From contig CM059624.1 in assembly GCA_030435675.1 (NCBI GenBank), positions 9,572,769 through 9,636,768 of the forward strand: a stretch of 64,000 bases of DNA, in the 5' to 3' direction. A model generated the notes under the pieces. That model had not been told where the DNA came from. It was given only the letters and a program-made list of their open reading frames with translations, and did no database searches. Of the stretch, positions 62,312 through 64,000 are shown piece after piece; position 1 is the stretch's first letter, and every line of letters begins with the position of its first letter. Both the position numbers and the translations under genes were made by a program. The DNA is from Steinernema hermaphroditum (taxonomy: Eukaryota > Nematoda > Chromadorea > Rhabditida > Steinernematidae).

Positions 62312-63360
62312 ATGCGCATCTTTCTTCTGCTTCTGACCGTCGCCGTCGTCGACCTCGCCGCCGCCCGGCGGATGCCCGAGTTCCAGGACGAACTCCTCGG
62401 CCGCCTGATCGTCTCCAAGAAGAAGTTCCCCTTCCTCACCCCCCAGCACCACCCCGAGCAGGCGCACGTCTACCCCACCGATCAGCAGCTCCGCGTCATC
62501 CGCGACGCCGTCGGAGGTCCTCGGCAGTTCGCCCTCCGCTTCAAGCGCTCCTTCGACGACACCGACGAGGACGGATTCCCCATGGACCCCTCCGCCGCCT
62601 TCGGATGGTACTCGGCGCCTTTGGTACTGAAGGCACCGCCTATTTAGGTTCGAGACGTTCCAACGCTTCCTCGGCAAGTTCCTGAAGTTCGAGTTCAGCT
62701 ACGAGGTGCTCAACAGTACGACCATCGACCCGGCTTCGCTTCCCTTCGACAAGATCAACCAAGACGCCTACTTCAAGGCCATGGTGTAAGATCTTTACCG
62801 TGTCTTTCCTATTCTCATTTTCTCTTTAGCATTGACAAGGACATGATGCGACCGTACCTCGAGAACGAATTCAACCCCCGCATGAGAAACATCTCGGCCC
62901 ACGAGAAGCCCTGGCTCCCGGCGGAGAAGCTCATCCAGGAGATGAAGGAGTGCCTATACTTCAAGTATGGTTCCGCCAGCGACGAAGACTTCAAGGTAGG
63001 CTACGATAGCCTGCCTCACTGACCGTCCCCCTACAGTATGACAAGAACACGGGAGGCACTATGGTGTACTACAAGGTGACGTGCATGAGGGTGAAGGACT
63101 CCTACTACGTCGGCCTCTCCACCTACGACAACAACTTCGTCCTCCATGATATCGAGCACGTCGACGTCGTTCAGTCCGGCTGGAGCTTCCTCGGCGTCGG
63201 CAAGTCAAAGACGAAGATCGAGCGCTGGTTCGAGAAACGCTACGTCACCCTGAATGACCTCAAGCAGCTCCTCGACTTCATCATGCGTGACTTCGCCGAA
63301 CGCATCCGCATGGAGTACCGCCAGTACCTCCAGGCGGCCAACATTCCCGTCCCCGAGTGA
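62312..63360 (+). CDS. Family B secreted protein, copy 2
   Basis: Four exons (62312-62607, 62648-62785, 62830-62995, 63037-63360) encode 307 residues. Signal peptide MRIFLLLLTVAVVDLAAA; a CTCAG acceptor lies 7 nt before the ATG. The N-terminal half differs clearly from copy 1 (FQDELLGRLIVSKKKFPFLT, FKRSFDDTDEDGFPMDP), but the segment from 62876 to 63344 matches 60441-60909 almost base for base, including intron 62996-63036 (40 of 41 identical). That mosaic pattern points to recent gene conversion. Confidence 0.87.
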
Positions 63361-63439
63361 TCCTCTTTTCTGACCAAATTCAGCAATTCAATGAAGCATC
63401 ATACCCGATAAATAATCGATCAAAAGAATAATCGCACTT

Positions 63440-64000
63440 TTAAGAGCTGGCCGAGGCCACTTGTCTTCTTGCGGAGAAAAGGGAATTCACGTGTCGCCGC
63501 ACTTTCGTGCTCGTTGCGAGAAGAATCCACGGCGAAGAGAGCATGCAGGAGTCGTACACAAAGGGGTACATCGCGAAGAGAACGGAGAGGACGGCGTCGT
63601 TTTGGGGAAAGCTGTAGGCGACGGCCTAGAGTGGAGCTCTGCGTCCAGCTTCAGCAGGCTTAACCAACCTGGTAGGCGACCATAAGAAGTTCGCAGCAGA
63701 AGATGAGCATCGAGGCGATGGAGAGCTTTATCTCTGCTGTGCGTATCTTGGCGTCCGTGGGGGAGAGAATTCGAGTTCTGCAGCGAATGATGGCCAAGAG
63801 GGTGGCTCCATTGAGAAGAAGAGACAAAACGGCGACGACGGAGATGACGAGGATCGCTTTTTCACTGTTTCGAAACTGCAAAGCCATCTAGATGCCAGAT
63901 TCGAGGCTGCGATTACATTGGGGACAGCCTGCGTGTTGTAGCTGAGGACGAGGCTCGAGTTGCTCTCGTCGAAGTAGATGTATCGGGCGCCAGTGCTCAG
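63440..64000 (-). CDS. Serpentine chemoreceptor, SRG/SRV-superfamily-like, C-terminal part
   Basis: Three exons (63917-64000 continuing off the window, 63669-63875, 63440-63625) encode the last 158 residues in phase. A transmembrane segment AILVISVVAVLSLLLNGATL is followed by a short loop, AEIKLSIASMLIFCCELLMV, then SVLFAMYPFVYDSCMLSSPW with ILLATSTKVRRHV and a short tail. The final 'P...D....PW+LL..S..VR' pattern is typical of the last transmembrane helix of nematode SRG-superfamily chemoreceptors, expressed on sensory cilia. The exact subfamily cannot be decided from this part. Confidence 0.75.

Overview
This is eukaryotic nuclear DNA, almost certainly from a free-living or facultative nematode of the rhabditid/diplogastrid type. 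The evidence is many very short introns (about 36-50 nt) with GT...TTTCAG or TTTTAG borders, trans-splice-like acceptors a few bases before several start codons, and a gene content typical of nematodes: a Kunitz/lustrin repeat protein, an FAT-4-like desaturase, PHA-4/FoxA factors, a PAN-domain protein and a serpentine chemoreceptor. I saw no operon, CRISPR array, rRNA or tRNA. All exon models were built by hand from reading frame, splice dinucleotides and phase agreement. They have not been checked against transcripts.

Layout. 0-4 kb is compact and holds the 3' part of a coiled-coil gene, rps-25, a two-domain ER FKBP (minus strand) and a small secreted protein (minus strand). 4.3-4.8 kb is a frame-broken small gene. 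5.7-13 kb is one 16-exon gene for a 2089-residue secreted protein with 17 Kunitz and 15 lustrin-like domains. 16-25.5 kb holds three tandem FoxA (PHA-4-type) forkhead genes separated by 2-3 kb of noncoding DNA that carries repeated sequence elements. 27.9-39.7 kb is one minus-strand coiled-coil gene with two apparent promoters; a complete globin gene lies on the opposite strand inside its large intron. 40.9-42.7 kb is a single-pass membrane protein. 44.2-46.5 kb is an FAT-4-like front-end desaturase, convergent with a PAN-domain secreted protein. Then come a REEP/TB2 ER-shaping protein, a Cys-rich secreted protein, and two secreted phospholipase-A2-like genes, one of which looks damaged. 58.3-63.4 kb holds two copies of a head-to-head pair of unrecognised secreted protein genes (family A minus, family B plus). 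The right edge is the C-terminal part of a chemoreceptor.

Three things deserve most attention. First, the duplicated divergent A/B pairs: the B copies look homogenised by gene conversion, and A and B may be distant relatives. Second, the FoxA triplication has conserved noncoding elements copied along with the genes and many forkhead-type sites. Third, the palindrome TACNGTA is unusually common in the short introns of many unrelated genes.
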